A stretch of 64,000 bases of DNA. It comes from Mesorhizobium sp. B2-3-4. Lineage in GTDB: Bacteria > Pseudomonadota > Alphaproteobacteria > Rhizobiales > Rhizobiaceae. Shown piece by piece: positions 61,848 to 64,000 of the stretch (within the stretch, counting starts at the first letter, position 1; the number at the start of each line of letters is the position of its first letter). The translations under genes were made by a program, and so were the position numbers. The stretch covers positions 186,001-250,000 of the forward strand of contig NZ_VFVY01000003.1 in NCBI RefSeq assembly GCF_006442315.1, given 5' to 3'. The notes beneath the pieces were generated by a model, which saw nothing but the letters and a program-made list of their open reading frames with translations, searched no databases and was not told where the DNA came from.

Positions 61848-62747
61848 CTACGCGGACCACTTCTCACCCTTGAAGAAATCGACAAACGCCCTCAGCGCTG
61901 GCCGCATTTGCCGGCGGCTCGGATAGTAGACGAAGAAGCCCTCGAAAGACGGACACCAATCCTCCAGCACGCGGATCAGCCGGCCATCGGCGAGCGGCGC
62001 CCGCACATAGGGCTCGAAGACGAAGGCGAGCCCTGCACCGTCGACCGCTGCCTGGGCGATCAGATGGTCCTCGTCGAGGATCAGCGGCCCTTGCGCGGCA
62101 ATTTCGATCTCCTCGCCGTCCTTCTCGAACTCCCAGCGGTAGAGGATACCGCTGGAGAAGCGAAAGCGGATGCAGCGATGCTCCGCCAGTTCGCGCGGAT
62201 GGCGAGGTTTCGGCATCGCCTCGAAATAGGATGGCGCGCCGACCACCGCGCCGCGCATGTCCGGCCCGATGCGCACCGCGATCATGTCGCGCTGCAGGCT
62301 CTCGCCGAGCCGCACGCCGGCATCGAAACCGCCTTCCACCACATCGGTAAAACGATCCTCGATGACGATCTCCAGCACGATGTCGGGATAGGCGGCGGCA
62401 AATCCGCCGAGCCGCGGCGTCAGCACCAGATGTGCTGCCGTGCGCGGCACGCTGAGCCTGAGATTCCCGGCTGGCCGGTTGCGTGACTCGGCCGCCGTCT
62501 CCAGCGCCAGGTCGATCTCCGAGAGTGCCGGCCGCAATCGCTCCAGCAGTTGTGCGCCTTCCTCGGTCGGCGCCACGCTGCGGGTGCTGCGCGCTAAGAG
62601 CCGCACGCCGAGCCGCGCCTCCAGACTGGACACTGCATGGCTGACCGCGGATGGCGCGATGGCCAATTCCTTGGCCGCGCCGCGGAAACTGCCGCATTGG
62701 GCGACGGTTGCCAGCACGGCCAGTTGCGAGAGATGCGCTCGGTTCAT
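61848..62747 (-). CDS. LysR-family transcriptional regulator
   Basis: A 299-residue LysR regulator. The N-terminal winged helix-turn-helix is 'LAVLATVAQCGSFRGAAKELAIAPSAVSHAVSSLEARLGVRLLARST'. The C-terminal effector domain begins near residue 95. It is divergent from the aldo/keto reductase gene with a 96-base gap, the standard layout for a LysR regulator and its target. Confidence 0.95.
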   Translation of the reverse strand: MNRAHLSQLAVLATVAQCGSFRGAAKELAIAPSAVSHAVSSLEARLGVRLLARSTRSVAPTEEGAQLLERLRPALSEIDLALETAAESRNRPAGNLRLSVPRTAAHLVLTPRLGGFAAAYPDIVLEIVIEDRFTDVVEGGFDAGVRLGESLQRDMIAVRIGPDMRGAVVGAPSYFEAMPKPRHPRELAEHRCIRFRFSSGILYRWEFEKDGEEIEIAAQGPLILDEDHLIAQAAVDGAGLAFVFEPYVRAPLADGRLIRVLEDWCPSFEGFFVYYPSRRQMRPALRAFVDFFKGEKWSA

Positions 62748-62843
62748 TGATCTATTTCTTGGAACAGCCCGTGCAAATGAGAGACGATTATCGAACACAA
62801 AGCAAGGCGCTATCTCAGTCGCATCACAACAAGGAGATGCCTG

Positions 62844-63839
<996 letters not shown>

Positions 63840-63882
63840 TTGAAGGAGGCGGTGCCCCTTTTTGTTGAGAGTTAGGCGCGAG

Positions 63883-63937
63883 GCCCCCCTCTCTGGCCTG
63901 CCGGCCATCTCCCCCTCAAGGGGGGAGATTGGCAGCT
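63883..63937. repeat. Intergenic palindromic repeat, family D
   Basis: CTGCCGGCCATCTCCCCC (63898-63915), loop TCAA, then GGGGGGAGATTGGCAG (63920-63935) form a long imperfect hairpin. The CCATCTCCCCC-TCAA-GGGGGGAGAT core is a very common rhizobial intergenic element. It follows the aldo/keto reductase gene by about 45 bases and may serve as its terminator. The last ~60 bases of the window hold nothing I can identify. Confidence 0.65.
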
Positions 63938-64000
63938 TGGGCGCCGGCGTTCTCCTTGCTGCGCTGGTGATTGGCGAAAGCCGACGTGACACCTGATCTC

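Overview
The window looks like a chromosomal segment of a high-GC alphaproteobacterium of the order Hyphomicrobiales, most likely Mesorhizobium or a close relative. The reasons are the uniform GC-rich codon use, the rhizobial housekeeping gene order, the arylamine N-acetyltransferase whose catalytic residues sit where they do in the Mesorhizobium loti enzyme, and several intergenic palindromic repeats of a kind common in that group. No phage, plasmid, integrase, transposase, CRISPR array or rRNA was seen. One tRNA (Arg, anticodon ACG) is present.

Layout, left to right. 1-5.5 kb: the end of an amino-acid ABC ATPase, then a sugar ABC transporter operon (ATPase, permease, binding protein) with a divergent LacI repressor. 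5.5-13 kb: an inositol-monophosphatase-like enzyme, two luciferase-like flavin oxidoreductases, an arylamine N-acetyltransferase, an AI-2E-type permease, an AhpD-like protein that has lost one cysteine, and an XRE regulator. 13-16.9 kb: a Gdx/SugE-type SMR exporter preceded by what reads as a guanidine-II (mini-ykkC) riboswitch, a lysine-rich mini-protein, a cation diffusion facilitator, a GFA protein and RmuC. 17-27 kb: core genes def, fmt, a GNAT, truA, dapE and dapD, with panE, small membrane proteins, a LOG-family protein and a HAD nucleotidase. 27-34.6 kb: a diguanylate cyclase, a Tat-leader mini-protein coupled to a GMC oxidoreductase, a MarR-controlled FAD monooxygenase with a 55-residue membrane protein missed by length-limited ORF calling, a PuuB-like oxidase, and a TetR/VOC pair. 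34.7-40.4 kb: phenylalanine hydroxylase with a divergent Lrp regulator, a BchE-like B12/radical-SAM protein, argB and an amidase. 40.5-43.3 kb: an ECF sigma factor, a RskA-like anti-sigma factor, a secreted fasciclin (FAS1) protein and a Tat-exported MsrB. 43.4-52.2 kb: two HlyD/DHA2-MFS efflux pumps flanking a TetR regulator, engB and a CatB-type acetyltransferase. 52.3-57.5 kb: a second FAS1 protein, yidC, rnpA, rpmH, a histidine kinase and tRNA-Arg. 57.5-64 kb: a flavoprotein dehydrogenase, a Gfo/Idh/MocA oxidoreductase, YceI with cytochrome b561, and a divergent LysR/aldo-keto reductase pair.

Read from right to left, rpmH-rnpA-yidC-engB-argB-(HAD nucleotidase)-dapD-dapE-truA-fmt-def forms a housekeeping backbone. 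The accessory blocks (efflux pumps, sigma/FAS1/MsrB, aromatic amino acid and flavin oxidoreductase genes) are interspersed in it. Many accessory units are regulator/target pairs, and clear inverted-repeat operators are visible between them. The items most worth a second look are the sigma/anti-sigma/FAS1/MsrB locus, which resembles actinobacterial SigK-RskA; the split Tat-leader/GMC pair; the BchE-like protein with no chlorophyll genes nearby; the guanidine-II riboswitch; and a palindromic repeat family whose two copies show compensatory stem changes.
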